Shown here: positions 12,785 to 24,814 of the stretch, piece by piece | Layout of the letters: each line of letters begins with the position of its first letter | How positions within the stretch are numbered: position 1 is the stretch's first letter | DNA from: Saccoglossus kowalevskii | Lineage: Eukaryota > Hemichordata > Enteropneusta > Harrimaniidae | Assembly (NCBI RefSeq): GCF_000003605.2 | Contig: NW_003124897.1 | Span: forward strand, 354,574-411,286 | Length of the DNA: 56,713 nt | Direction of reading: 5' to 3' | The notes under the pieces: model-generated | Databases searched by the model: none | What the model saw: only the letters and a program-made list of their open reading frames with translations | What the model was told of the DNA's origin: nothing | Program-made: the position numbers and the translations under genes

Positions 12785-14085
12785 CATGCGACCTATAACA
12801 TATGACCTATAATGTCCATCTACGTGACAAGCACATATACCTATAATGTCCATCTACGTGACAAGCACATATACATATAATGTCCATCTATGTGACAAGC
12901 ACATATACCTATAATGTCCATCTATGTGACAAGCACATATACCTATAATGTCCATCTATGTGACAAGCACATATACCTATAATGTCCATCTATGTGACAA
13001 GCACATATACCTATAATGTCCATCTATGTGACAAGCACATATACATATAATGTCCATCTATGTGACAAGCACATATACCTATACNNNNNNNNNNNNNNNN
13101 NNNNNNNNNNNNNNNNNNNNNNNNNNNNNNNNNNNNNNNNNNNNNNNNNNNNNNNNNNNNNNNNNNNNNNNNNNNNNNNNNNNNNNNNNNNNNNNNNNNN
13201 NNNNNNNNNNNNNNNNNNNNNNNNNNNNNNNNNNNNNNNNNNNNNNNNNNNNNNNNNNNNNNNNNNNNNNNNNNNNNNNNNNNNNNNNNNNNNNNNNNNN
13301 NNNNNNNNNNNNNNNNNNNNNNNNNNNNNNNNNNNNNNNNNNNNNNNNNNNNNNNNNNNNNNNNNNNNNNNNNNNNNNNNNNNNNNNNNNNNNNNNNNNN
13401 NNNNNNNNNNNNNNNNNNNNNNNNNNNNNNNNNNNNNNNNNNNNNNNNNNNNNNNNNNNNNNNNNNNNNNNNNNNNNNNNNNNNNNNNNNNNNNNNNNNN
13501 NNNNNNNNNNNNNNNNNNNNATACATATAATGTCTATCTATGTGACAAGCACATATAATGTCCATCTATGTGACAAGCACATATATATATAATGTCCATC
13601 TATGTGACAAGCATGTATACCTATAATGTCCATCTATGTGACAAGCATGTATACCTATAATGTCCATCTATGTGACAAGCACATATACGTATAATGTCCA
13701 TCTATGTGACAAGCACATATACATATAATGTCTATGTGACAAGCACATATACATATAATGTCCATCTATGTGGCAAGCACATATACCTATAATGTCCATC
13801 TATGTGACAAGCACATATATCTATAATGTCCATCTATGTGACAAGCACATATACCTATAATGTCCATCTATGTGACAAGCACATATACATATAATGTCCA
13901 TCTATGTGAAAAGCACATATACATATAATGTCCATCTATGTGACAAGCATGTATACCTATAATGTCCATCTATGTGACAAGCACATATACCTATAATGTT
14001 CATCATTGTGACAAGCACATATACCTATAATGTCCATCTATGTGACAAGCACATATACATATAATGTCCATCTATGCAAAAAGTA
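12785..14085. repeat. 34-bp minisatellite (broken by an assembly gap)
   Basis: A head-to-tail array with a 34-bp period; the core of each unit is TGTCCATCTATGTGACAAGC followed by ACATATACCTATAA. Main variants are ACCTATA versus ACATATA, and CATGTATAC in place of CACATATAC. Each unit contains TATGTG-ACAAG-CACATA, a perfect 6-bp inverted repeat with a 5-base loop. Units decay at both edges (after 14070 the sequence becomes CTATGCAAAAAGTATGACC). Open frames through it are repeat artefacts. Confidence 0.97.
13085..13520. other. Assembly gap (436 N)
   Basis: A run of N inside the 34-bp minisatellite. Repeat sequence continues on both sides, so the true array length is unknown. Confidence 1.
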
Positions 14086-15519
14086 TGACCTATGGCCTGA
14101 AATGGCCATCTATGTGAAGAGGACTTACATATGCTGGCAATATTGTTGCAAAATGACAAAGAAACAAGAAATGTACGCAACACTAGTGGATGGATTGAAA
14201 AGCAGATATTAGGAATGCCAAAAAAGTCTGTGTGCTTCAAAATTGAAATTCAACACATGAATTTTACCATGTATTTCCTCCGTATACTAATGAATATGAT
14301 GTTAACCGATGATGATTGCTAACTAACATATGTCATCAATCACTTAATATATTCAGTAGATCATCAGTGTTCAGGCAATCAATGAAAAACAAAATTAATA
14401 CTGCTTCAAAAACATGAATTTCATAACAAAAATGAAAATTTATTTTATTGCTTCTGTCTGCTGCGTTTGGAAAATTCTGATGGCTTTTATTTCCGGTGAA
14501 CAGAACACTATGTCTGACCAAGCCATAATGGGAATTATCATCCAATTAGAAGATGCCTTACAAGAAAGTGACATTTAACACAAATTCTGATTGGTTGTTG
14601 ATCTTGCAAGGTCTGAAGGCAATGGTGAATGTTTCTTGACACCTTTTCTGTGTATTGCAAATGCACAAAACTGAGCACCCAGAGCAATGAAACGGTTGCT
14701 ATGTGAGTAGATGGGGAAGGATAAAATGGTGCCTTGTACTTATTATTGAATAAACAGTAAATATTAAAAACAGCCACAGTTTACCCCCCCCCCCCCCAAT
14801 GATTTGTACCTAGTCAGCATGTGTGCACTCAAGAGGCTGCTCACAGTTTGTTTTCCTTTTTAATGTTTTGGCCAAAACATTGTAAAACTTGAAGAAAAAA
14901 AAGACTCAAAACATATAACATACCCCAATTTTTTTGAAATATAATCATCATAAACCAATTGAAAACAAATTTGTATTCTGCTTTGAATTCAAAACTTGCT
15001 CAGCCACTGAAAGCAATGAGACATTACTAGTAACCATATTCATTATACTTAACTGCACCAGCGATAGGGTCATGACAAATATGATGACAGTCATCGATGT
15101 GCAGTCAACCTAGTTCACATACAAAGAAACATTTATTACATCGCAGTCAATTTTTAAAATCGCCCTGATCACAGAGAATCTAAGTGGTGTGACTAATGTC
15201 TCTGCAAGTACTTTAGATAATCCTTGTAATGTAAATAAAACAGCTATCCAATTCACCCCCCATCCAAACAGGAATGGAATCAGCCAATTAACAAAACAAA
15301 GGGAAGAAGTGCAAAAGCATTAACTATGGCTTTTACAGTTAAAATATTGATTGACAACATTAGAAATTTGAAATAATTATTAGATTAATGCAGTGACGGG
15401 GAAACAAGGTCATCCCATAACGGTGGCAATTAAAGAAGATGTTGTTACAATGTAGCAGGGGGATTAAACAATGCACACAGCATTAATAATTTAACAAAAA
15501 ACAATATGGCTACCCAGAT

Positions 15520-16600
15520 CTTCTAGAAAATGGAATCCAGTATAGATTAGAAAATGGCTACCCGAATACATTTAAAAAATCAGGTAGATTAGAAAATGGC
15601 TACCTTGTTATATTAGAAAAACTGTTATCTGAGTATATTAGAAAATGGCTACCTGAGTAGAATAGAAAATGGTTACCTGAGTAGATTAGAAAATGGCTAC
15701 CTGAGTAAATTAGAAAATGGCTACCTGAGTAGATTAGAAAATGGCTACCTGAGTAGATTAGAAAATGGCTACCTCAATAGAATAGAAAATGGCTACCTGA
15801 GTAGATTAGAAAATGGCTACCCGAGTAGATTAGAAAATGGCTGCCTGAGTAGATTAGAAAATGGCTGCCTGAGTAGATTAGAAAATGGCTGCCTGAGTAG
15901 ATTAGAAAATGGCTGCCTGAGTAGATTAGAAAATGGCTACCTGAGTAGATTAGAAAATGGCTACCTGAGTAGATTAGAAAATGGCTACCTGAGTAGATTA
16001 GAAAATGGCTACCTGAGTAGAATAAAAAATTGCTACCTTGTTATATTAGAAAACTGTTATCTGAGTATATTAGAAAATAGCTACCTGAGTAGATTAGAAA
16101 ATGGCTACCTGAGTAGATTAGAAAATGGCTACCTGAGTAGATTAGAAAATGGCTACCTGAGTAGATTAGAAAATGGCTACCTGAGTAGACTAGAAAATAG
16201 CTACTTGAGTAGATTAGAATATAGCTACCTGAGTAGATTAGAAAATGGCTACCTGAGTAGAATAGAAAATGGCTACCTGAGTAAATTAGAAAATGGGATA
16301 GAAAATGGTTACCTGAATAGATTAGAAAATAGCTACCCGAGTAAGATTAGAAAATGGCTACCTGAGTAAGATTAGAAAATGGCTACCTGAGTAGATTAGA
16401 AAATAGCTACCTGAGTAGATTAGAAAATGGCTACCTGAGTAGATTAGAAAATGGAATAGAAAATGGTTACCTGAATAGATTAGAAAATGGCTACCAGAGT
16501 AGATTAGAAAATGGCTACCTGAGTAGAATAGAACATGGCTACCTGAGTAGATTAGAAAATGGCTACCTGAGTAGAATAGAAAATGGCTACCTAAATTGAT
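15520..16600. repeat. 24-bp minisatellite, unit ATTAGAAAATGGCTACCTGA GTAG
   Basis: About 45 tandem units of 24 bp, with occasional truncated or expanded units. Because 24 is a multiple of three, the minus strand reads as an 8-residue repeat (GSHFLIYS) over 95 codons, which is an artefact of the period. There is internal higher-order structure: a variant block with TACCTTGTTATATTAG occurs at about 15601 and again at about 16034, and four successive units carry GCTGCC instead of GCTACC near 15838-15925. Confidence 0.97.
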
Positions 16601-17629
16601 TAGTGGATTAGCAAGTTGGAGTTGATGAGAAAACAGCATTATCACAAAAATACAGAAAATGTTGAAATGTAATCAAAACCTGTTTTGTCTCCTCAGCTTA
16701 GGAATCGAAGAAGTCTGAGAGAAGAGACAACATTAAAAGTCAGTTATTTGAGCTTTCCCAAATCAAGAAGCTCAGAGAAAATAAACTGCTCATCATCTGT
16801 CACAGATTTTATTATACGTTTCAATCTTGCTCAGTTCCCATCAGACAAATGACTAAAAGACTGCAAAATACAAATACAGGAATCCAAAAGACTGGCAGCT
16901 GAACAATGGCTGCATGGCCTATAGGTTATTAGCGAGTCACAGGACAAATTTTTCTCTGTGTGTGTGCTTTGTGAACTTAGCTGGGATAATGTTACGTAAC
17001 CATGGCAATAAGAATGTAATAGAACTCATTAATACACTGCCAAGGATTCCCCCATCATACCTCTCAATGATGTTTTATCATATAAATCACTATTTCTTGT
17101 GTTAAACTGCGAAGTGGAGTTCTAATCACAGAGAATTTAAGTTCTGTTAAATAGGTCTGTTAAAACAACCTGGTTAGGTTAGTTCATCAACAAGGTCATT
17201 TGGGCAAGATGTGTATAAAAGACCAATGATATTAATGACGAAAATACGAATAGCAGCGACAGCTGTCAGTCAACTGACAATTATTGGGGATATTTTAATT
17301 GTCTTAATTTATGCATCTGCAGGAAAATATAAATTGTCATAAATTTAATAAATAGATTCAAGTTCTTATCTTGGGATTTCACATTATTAAATAATTATGA
17401 CTTGTCTCAGAGCATTTGAGCATGACTAAGTGAGTCGGGTACAGACACGGTATATATTCAGCAGGTTGTCATATACATTCTCAGTGAATTCAACGCTTTG
17501 TTTATCACAAAATCTTTCTCCAGATCTCAATGTACAAAATCCCATAACATGGAATACACAGCATTTCTAGTAACACATACTGAAGTATTCTATTCCCGCA
17601 GATACCTGCAATGCTATCAAAATTAACTA

Positions 17630-17820
17630 CTGTAAAATACTTTATTTTCGCTATTTTCGCCGAAGGTATATTTCAGTGAAAATAAAATCCACCAAATATA
17701 CCTTTTTTCCTATATTTTACATTCAACTCGTCAAAAATCAGTGGAAATAAATTCCATACACAACACCTAAAAAGTCTTTTCACCGAAAATTAATTCCAGC
17801 GAAAATAAAGTATTCTACAG
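17630..17820. mobile_element. MITE with CTGTAAAATACTTTATTTTC ends, TA target site
   Basis: A 191-bp copy of the family at 11039-11236. It starts with CTGTAAAATACTTTATTTTC and ends with the complement, AAAGTATTCTACAG. It is directly flanked by TA at 17628-17629 and TA at 17821-17822, the target duplication of Tc1/mariner-type elements. Non-coding. Confidence 0.8.
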
Positions 17821-17859
17821 TAATATGGAGATTGAATGACAGTGACTGCAAATGATAAG

Positions 17860-18330
17860 GACACACTTTGACATTTCATTTTTCATTGTTGCTTCCATTA
17901 ATCATTTATCACTCAATGGACACTAAATGTCAACCAATTATTCATTTCATAGGTTTCTTTGTTCACCCACCCCTTCATTCTTTTATACTCATTTAATAGT
18001 TCAAACATTTGTTCATTATTTCAATTGTGTGTTCATATCTTCATTGATTCTATAGCTTATTCTACTTTTTCAACAATTTGATACAATGATTCTTCATTGT
18101 TGATTGAACCAGTGGTTCGTTCAATCAATCAATCATTTATTCATTAAATATATTTGTTCATTGAAACATTTGTTCGATTACGAAGTATTGATTACATAGT
18201 TTGTTCATTATTTGATAGTTCATTTATTTGCTCATTGATTTGATGTTTATTCATTGAATCAGGTGTTCATACATTTATTCAATGGTTAAAATCATTTGTT
18301 CATTCATCCACTTGTGTACTCACTAACTCA
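17860..18330. repeat. Degenerate TTCATT-rich low-complexity tract
   Basis: Many imperfect repeats of TTCATT, TTGTTCATT and TCAATCAATCATTTATTC over about 470 bp, without a stable period. It looks like a decayed simple repeat. No coding potential. Confidence 0.6.
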
Positions 18331-18487
18331 TATTTAAACAAAATGACCAAATCAGAAACATGGATGTCATCTGGATTCATTTAATTGACAAGCATCGTTA
18401 TTCGGAAATGATTTGGTACCTTAAACGGTGTATTTGTTTAAAGTAGGCAATCCAATCCAACACTATTCCTATATAGCAGATTTTGTC

Positions 18488-18685
18488 CTGCAAAGTACTT
18501 TATTTTCACTTGGAATTTATTTTTGCTATTTTCACTGAAGGGATAAATCAGTAAAGATTAAATCCAGTGAAAATAACTTTTTTTCCCTCTTTTTTTACGT
18601 TCAACTTGAATGAAAAATCAGTGTACCCATAAGTAAAATTCATAATTACAATATTTCTTTCCAGCGAATATTAAGTATTTTACAG
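18488..18685. mobile_element. MITE, third CTGYAAARTACTTTATTTTC copy
   Basis: About 198 bp. It begins CTGCAAAGTACTTTATTTTC and ends CCAGCGAATATTAAGTATTT TACAG followed by TA. It is more diverged than the copies at 11039 and 17630, notably in the interior, and was presumably inserted earlier. Confidence 0.7.
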
Positions 18686-19595
18686 TACATGTACATCTGA
18701 AATTCAGAAAACTTGGAATACTCATGAAAAAAGATTAAATGACAATTGGGCTAATCCAGATATTTTTGATGAAAAATAAAAAAATTCACAAACATTGCAT
18801 GCAGATATTTTCAAAATGTTTTATATCACACTGCCTACTAAATACCACATAAATCACTAACTTTATTAATCAGGTAGAACCTGGCACATTGTAAGGGTGT
18901 AGTCAGTATGTGTGAGGATTGCTGATACACCCAATATCCTATTACTAGATATTATTGAAATGAACAGGTAGTCGTATAGTATGAAAAACATGCTGGAGAC
19001 AACTCATCAATTTAGGGGGAGACGACAGTACAACATTATCAAAACACAGAATCAAAAACAGAATGATTTTTACTGATGTGGTACAGTTAACAAAATTAAA
19101 ATCATTTTTTTTTAAATACATTTTAATAATTTTATTTTTTCACTATTGTTGAATGATATTTGTCAAAATTATGGCTAATAATTGTATTTAAGGTGATATT
19201 AAATGAAATATTAGTCAATTTATGCAACGAGGTGGATTATGACAAATGATTAAACATTTTATTAAATTACCTGTAAGCTACAATTATCTATGACTTAAAA
19301 TAAAACAAAGACATTAATGGTCTTTAAACATTTTCCCTCTCCTGCTAATTGAAATATATATATATGTTATAAATATTTTTTTTAATATTCCCTATAATAT
19401 CTGTATGTTATATTTCAATCAAAAAAGACAAAGGATATCATATTTCTTCAGCTGGCTCCCAAAAGCAAATACAAAAAAAAATATGTATCGGTAGGTAACA
19501 TTTCTGGCTTCTTCATTAGCAGCATTGTGCACTACTGATATAGGTGATTTGATTTATTTACATCTAAACTCTAAATTTCTTTCTGCACCTTGACT

Positions 19596-19817
19596 ACTAG
19601 GGTCTGTCAACTTCAGGCACCATCCAAAAAATAGTTCCATTTATGGTCTGCTATTTTCCACATGAAATGTCCAAAAATTTCAAACTATTTTGATCAAATA
19701 ATGTCACATTTTGTCAGTTTGGTCCCAAATTAGGATTGAATTCACTGAAAATTACAGAAAATGCAAACAATGTATCAAATTTTAAGCAAGAAAACGATTT
19801 AGTGCTCTAAGGGTTAA
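19596..19817. mobile_element. TTAA-ended non-autonomous element
   Basis: The right end reads CTCTAAGGGTTAA, which on the other strand is TTAACCCTTAGAG. The left part contains GGCACCATCCAAAAAATAGT, which recurs as GGCACCATCCACAAAATAGT at 49287, in another copy that begins TTAACCCTCTGAG. TTAA plus CCCT ends resemble piggyBac-type elements. No transposase is visible. Confidence 0.5.
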
Positions 19818-19892
19818 ATGTGCATGGTAAATACATTGCAGTAATTCACATCATTTCAAGTACACTACTCCAAGATGGCATCAGTTCTGAAC

Positions 19893-19905
19893 AGGGCAAA
19901 GGTCA
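19893..19905 (+). promoter_or_regulatory. DR1 nuclear-receptor motif AGGGCAAAGGTCA
   Basis: AGGGCA-A-AGGTCA is a direct repeat of half-sites with one-base spacing, the class bound by HNF4 and RXR-type receptors. It lies about 2.5 kb from the CaMKII translation start, in the putative intron 3. Motif evidence only. Confidence 0.3.
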
Positions 19906-20580
19906 AAATGTCGCCCCAACCTGACCAGGTGACCCAGTTTGCTTTATTGATGCTCAGTTTGCCAGGTATTTCCATATAATGTTTAAAGCTCCATTACAGA
20001 TGATTATTTACATTAAAAACTGTAGACGAATGCGATTTAGATGCTGTAATCCACATAGCCATTAATACAGACGCTAGAAGACTTCTCTTTGACATATCAA
20101 TGCATTTCTTGCATACCACTCAGTGTACTTGATACAATATACTTTTAGTCATTTATATCTTACGTCTAATAATGACTTCTGACACTGGTAATCTCAATGC
20201 CATCTCAATGCCATGTTCATACATCAACGCAAACTCGACCCAGATTTAGATGAATGCAGAGAAAACCCTGGCCGTTCAGATATACATCCCTAGGATTTCC
20301 GGGAACAACTCAATTAGTCCCGAGAATGACTTAAGAATTTAGTAAAGTGAGAGATATACCGGGTACACCAGATTTTAAAATAGTTCCCCGGTGAAAAAAT
20401 ATAAAATCTGATCCATTTTTGAAATAAACCATCCATCCATATAAACACACAATGTTTTACATTAAGCACAATTTATTGTTTTCAATTGATCCCTGTCCCC
20501 TCCAAAAAAAAAAAAAAACATCAAATTTCACACAATACCAATTATATGCAGTTCGTGGCATTCTCATTGTTAATATCATT

Positions 20581-20594
20581 GTTGCTATGGCAAC
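20581..20594. promoter_or_regulatory. Palindromic X-box-like motif GTTGCTATGGCAAC
   Basis: A perfect 14-bp palindrome matching the RFX X-box form GTTGCYATGGYAAC. It is one of many such sites in the window (see findings). It lies in the CaMKII intron about 1.8 kb from the start codon. Confidence 0.35.
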
Positions 20595-21334
20595 ACTCCT
20601 CTTAAAATGACTTAAAATTCAAATTCAATTTGGTTAGAAAAGAAAATGTCATTTTTCACATATATAATCCAATTATTGTCAAACAGTAATTTTGAGAGTG
20701 ACAAAAGACAAATTCAAAAGTGAGAACAAAGCCATTTTTTTCAGCTCCATCCCAAAAAATAAAAGATAGTGCGATATGTAATATGGAAATTGTAGGTCCT
20801 GGAATGCAACTTGGATGTAATGTGGGTCAGAGAAAAACCACTCGTTATTTCATAACAATCAGTAAATATGGCCTGTCAAAAATCCAAAAATTATATTGTG
20901 CAAATTAGATAACTCAATTTTGAGACTGTCCTTTGGGAATGTGATCAGGTGTCAGACAGACACGTTCTTGGAGCATGCAAAAACCGTGGCAACAGAAACC
21001 TGTTAATTGTTGACATCAATGAGACTTTTTGCTATTACGAGACTGCAAGAGCATTTTGAACTCGACTGCGTTGATAGTGAAATCCAAATTATAGGAAACA
21101 ATAAATGAGTAGAACATCTCTTCAAATACAAAATCAGACAAATGTAAAGCTCACTGATGTTGGGTAATGAATAATAATAGGGAAAGAAAACATGTAGTGA
21201 TGATGAGTTATAGCCATTCATCCTGGACAGTTTTGCAATAAACACAGTATAATAAATCCAGACAGATCAGACAACCATGTACGGAAGATTTAAATGAGAG
21301 CTGTAAATAAGAATATTTCCATGAGTGATCCTAC

Positions 21335-22433
21335 CTATATTGGGGTGCTTCAGTAACCGGCATATTCGGGCTTCTCGTTCTAGCTTCTGAAAATCTAGTG
21401 AGGGTGAGATAAGAGAGAGAATAAGATTCTATTTTATATCAATGGAAGTGAATAGTTATAATGACGGACTGCACCTTTATTTGGATTAATACTGTGTTGT
21501 AATACATTGCCGTTTTTTTTAAATGCCGGCTTGTTTACTGTATTATATACTACTAGTATATAACTAGACCGCTCTGTTACGTTTCCTTTTATGGCCCCTC
21601 GCCCTGTCCGAGAGATACCCGAAAACAGAACACATAATTAAACCAAAGGAATTTAATTGCGGTGGATACTGCACTTGTTATAGATCCAATGTTTGCATAA
21701 ACCCAAACCAGAATCCGATTGCATGGTAGAATCGGGGTCACGATTAAATTGCGACTGCCCTGTTTTTCACTTCTACAGTGAGGCCACGATGAGTCGAAAC
21801 GAAAACTGCGGTAAACATTGACTGGGACGAATACATGCATCCCGGAACAGACCGTAAAACCAGGTGTTCGTTATGTCGGTGCACATTTCATTACAATTGT
21901 ACAACACAGAATCCGTAAGAGACGCGACATTTATTTTTTATGGAAGCCAATTTTTCTATTTCGAACGCTAATTGTCCCGTTTCAGGCCACCAATGTCTGC
22001 GGAGAATTCGAAGATATCTCCTACTTTCGTTCATTTCCAAACGTCTCGCCAACATGGCCGCCAGTCTGTCACACGCACTCATTTGTCCCGTAATCGCAAA
22101 ATGAACGTCTGTGTTCCAATTAACAAGAATTAATAAAGATCATGTCTTACCTCTAGCCGATAACTTCTTTGTATTGATAATTTTGGCAGCAAATTCCTGG
22201 CCCGATGATTTCCGCACACATCGTTTCACGATGCTAAAAGCGCCTCTGAAATTAAAAATAAAACGCGAGATATTTAGAGAAAGGACAGTCGCACGACCAT
22301 CAAATTTTGCGAGAATTAACACAAGATATTCATAGTACTAAACATCCATTTTTTTATACAACACTCACTTTCCGAGTTCTTCTTTGAGATCGTATTCGTC
22401 GCTAAATTTCGTGGTCGTTGTTTGGGTCGCCAT
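21335..22433 (-). CDS. CAMK2: Calcium/calmodulin-dependent protein kinase II, coding exons 1-3 (5' part of gene)
   Basis: Ser/Thr kinase of calcium [10 protein letters not shown]; only the N-lobe start is present. Exons on the minus strand are 22369-22433 (65 nt, from ATG), 22151-22245 (95 nt) and 21335-21394 (60 nt), all with GT-AG borders and matching phases, giving 73 codons plus one base. The protein starts [16 protein letters not shown] and shows the Gly-rich loop (EELGKGAFSIV), the ATP-binding lysine K43 in [11 protein letters not shown] and the helix-C glutamate E61 in [14 protein letters not shown]. These are signature CaMKII sequences, and the 65/95/60 exon sizes agree with what I recall for vertebrate CAMK2 genes. 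The next exon is not in the window. The start is fixed by the conserved MAT N-terminus. Confidence 0.95.
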
Positions 22434-22500
22434 TTTAAAATGAACATGATATTAATTGATGATTGACGTGTAATGAAGGGGCGCTTCCATTTAAAGAAAG
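22427..22500 (-). promoter_or_regulatory. CaMKII start region with YY1-like motif over the ATG
   Basis: On the minus strand the start codon lies in AAAATGGCGAC (22427-22437), which fits the YY1 core AANATGGCG and would place the motif at the beginning of the transcript. TGACGT (22464-22469 on the plus strand) is a cAMP-response half-site just upstream. No TATA box is evident. The transcription start was not located. Confidence 0.35.
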
Positions 22501-24812
22501 GGGTGTGTCATCCTCGTTGATTTTCGTGATTGCCCCAATTCGACCAGCCGAACGTGATAAAAAACGTGTTTACACAACAAACTAGAAATATACTAAAAAA
22601 TAGCAATGTAATAGAAAATATAAGACGATAGACAATTCCATCAAGAGATTTGCCACAATATGATTTAAACGCATATTTGGTTGATTGTTTAATAATATAA
22701 TTATTTGTTATGCCTGGAATCACTTCAAGGTCCACCTGATCACATTGTACCCCATAATATATTCCATGGAAAAAGAGGTATATAGGAGGGTAGAAATACA
22801 AATAGACAATAGTTTTAAAATGTGCATCTACAGTTCCTTCGTCTATGCGTTATAAACTGTGATCAGTGTGTCTTTTGTTTGTCTGCTGATTTGAGGAAAT
22901 TAAATTAGTATTAGTACATTACAACGAACGTACAACTCGATAACATCAATAACAAAAAAACAGCCACGTTGAACAGAAAATAGAACAAAAGCTTAGTACA
23001 TTTACAATGATCAGTGCTGACTATTGATGCAGTTACCTGTGAGGGCGTTGTTCATGACGGCTCCGGAATAAGGCTACAAAATTAGAATACATAGTTATAT
23101 GCAATCGTCCGTAACCCCAATAACTGGTATCAGGAGACCGAGAATCAAAGCAACACTAATTAAAATGAAATCATATTAATTGTTTGCACTCACTCGAACA
23201 AAAGAAATTCAAATATGAACATAACGAGTGGTGGCGAATAAACATTACATTGTCTTGAGTTAATCTTTGAAACTTATAGACATACAGATTAAACTTGAGT
23301 TGTTGATTTTGGCAAACACCACTGAGGCTGCCTTGCTTCCCTTCAAAAAATCTAAATTTTAACCAACTTACATGAAATTCTATGTTATGTTGACTTTATC
23401 ATTTGAAATTTTATAGTGCATTTTATCAATTGATAAATAAATGTGAAAATCGTAATTTTCAAATCAAATAATAGTAAATAACATTACCTGTTTACTAATG
23501 GAAAGTAAGAAAAAAATTACAAAATCAAGTAGTGTTGATTGCGAGTGGAATAAGCTAAGAACATGCAATATCATTAAAATTATCTGGATAAAACTAAGAA
23601 TGTCAGCCTTCGACAAAAAGGTGTAATTTAGGCTCATTGACTTATACATAATTTTGAGATTAAGTTAGGTCGGAAGGACGAAACTAAAAATATCAGCATC
23701 TGGAAAAAAAATGTAAAAAAAGTTATGAAAATAAGATTGAAGATGAAATGCATATTATTTAAGAATACGCCTGTTACGAAAATAAGAAAACAAGTTTATT
23801 TACAAATGTGACATTAATACAGATGTCAAAAGACACAAAATAGTATTCAATAATATTGGAAATGGAGGGGAGAATTTTAGATGAATTGTATTTTCCTGTC
23901 ATTTATGTTAATGTGATCTGAAACAAAGTGACCGCGTGAAACTTAAAGGGGAACCTTCCAAGCACAGGGATTGCACCAAAGAATCACGGGACACTATTGT
24001 TTCTGTTATTTACAAAGTTAATCTATCTTTTGTTATCCATTGTAATTTTAATCCAGAAAGTAAATTTGTTGTGAGATTAGGCTTATCTGGAAGTGCCCTT
24101 TTAACTTGTTTCGAAAAACAACATAATTCGAATTTGGTTTTGATTTCTGTAGTAGTTGAAAGCATGTGATGGGTGATGACATTTCATTACCGCGATTACG
24201 TCCTTTTTCGTTTATTCCGGTGATGCTTTCTCAGGCTGTCATCTTTATTTCATTATACTTCACATTGCGGAGAACAAGAAGATAATTAGAAAGTGTAATT
24301 GATTAGATAAAACTAAATTAAAAAAAAATATGAGCTGGTGTCAGTAGTTTCACATTTTTTATACGTAATATGTTGTTTTAGTTTAATTAGAAAAAAATGT
24401 GCAAAATTTTTCAAAAAATGCCGCCCTATTTCGGTTATTTTTAAATAAATATCACTCGGTCGAACCGACAAAGCTCTACGAGGTGTGTCATATTTCATAT
24501 GACCATTAAACACTACCAGTTTGATTAGTGACAATGCTACCGGAACATTACAAAATCTTCTAACAATTTTGTTGATAACGCTCAAATAAACCTTGTGGTG
24601 GCGCTCTCCTTGGCGACCGTTTGGCGTGACGCTTTTTTTGCCGGACAACTGTGTGGCCTATGTTTGTGAGAAAAAACACCGAGGGACTTTGAACAAACAC
24701 AGGCTTCCCGGGCAATGAGATAAATTCTGACTTTATAGATGTGAACAAAAATCAGACAACTCAGATAAATGTGTTTTGCCTTGCATTCTTGCAATATTTT
24801 TGCCACTTTAGC
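22501..24812. other. Intergenic, between CaMKII start and LINE remnant
   Basis: Mostly AT-rich sequence with short unrelated open frames. I see no exon, RNA gene or clear mobile element. Some CpG-bearing patches (about 24440-24660) give short overlapping frames without family resemblance. Upstream control elements for the CaMKII gene could lie here but cannot be identified by eye. Confidence 0.5.
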
Positions 24813-24814
24813 TA

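Larger units (their letters stand above)
1..21334 (-). other. Long CaMKII intron 3 (inferred), repeat-rich, no exon recognised
   Basis: This stretch lies downstream of CaMKII exon 3 on the minus strand. I searched it for the next kinase exons (the segment after HPNI, the HRDLKPEN and DFG regions) and found none, so the intron probably continues past position 1. All open frames here are short, AT-rich and unlike known proteins. The DNA between the repeats listed separately is AT-rich and shows nothing else I can support. That it is intronic is inference from the orientation and incompleteness of the kinase gene. Confidence 0.6.

Noticed and set aside
13011-13592. Three ~180-codon frames across 13011-13592
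   Set aside because: They run through the 436-N gap and the 34-bp minisatellite; the length is produced by undefined bases.
16358-16645. 95-codon GSHFLIYS repeat protein on the minus strand
   Set aside because: A by-product of the 24-bp minisatellite, whose period is a multiple of three.
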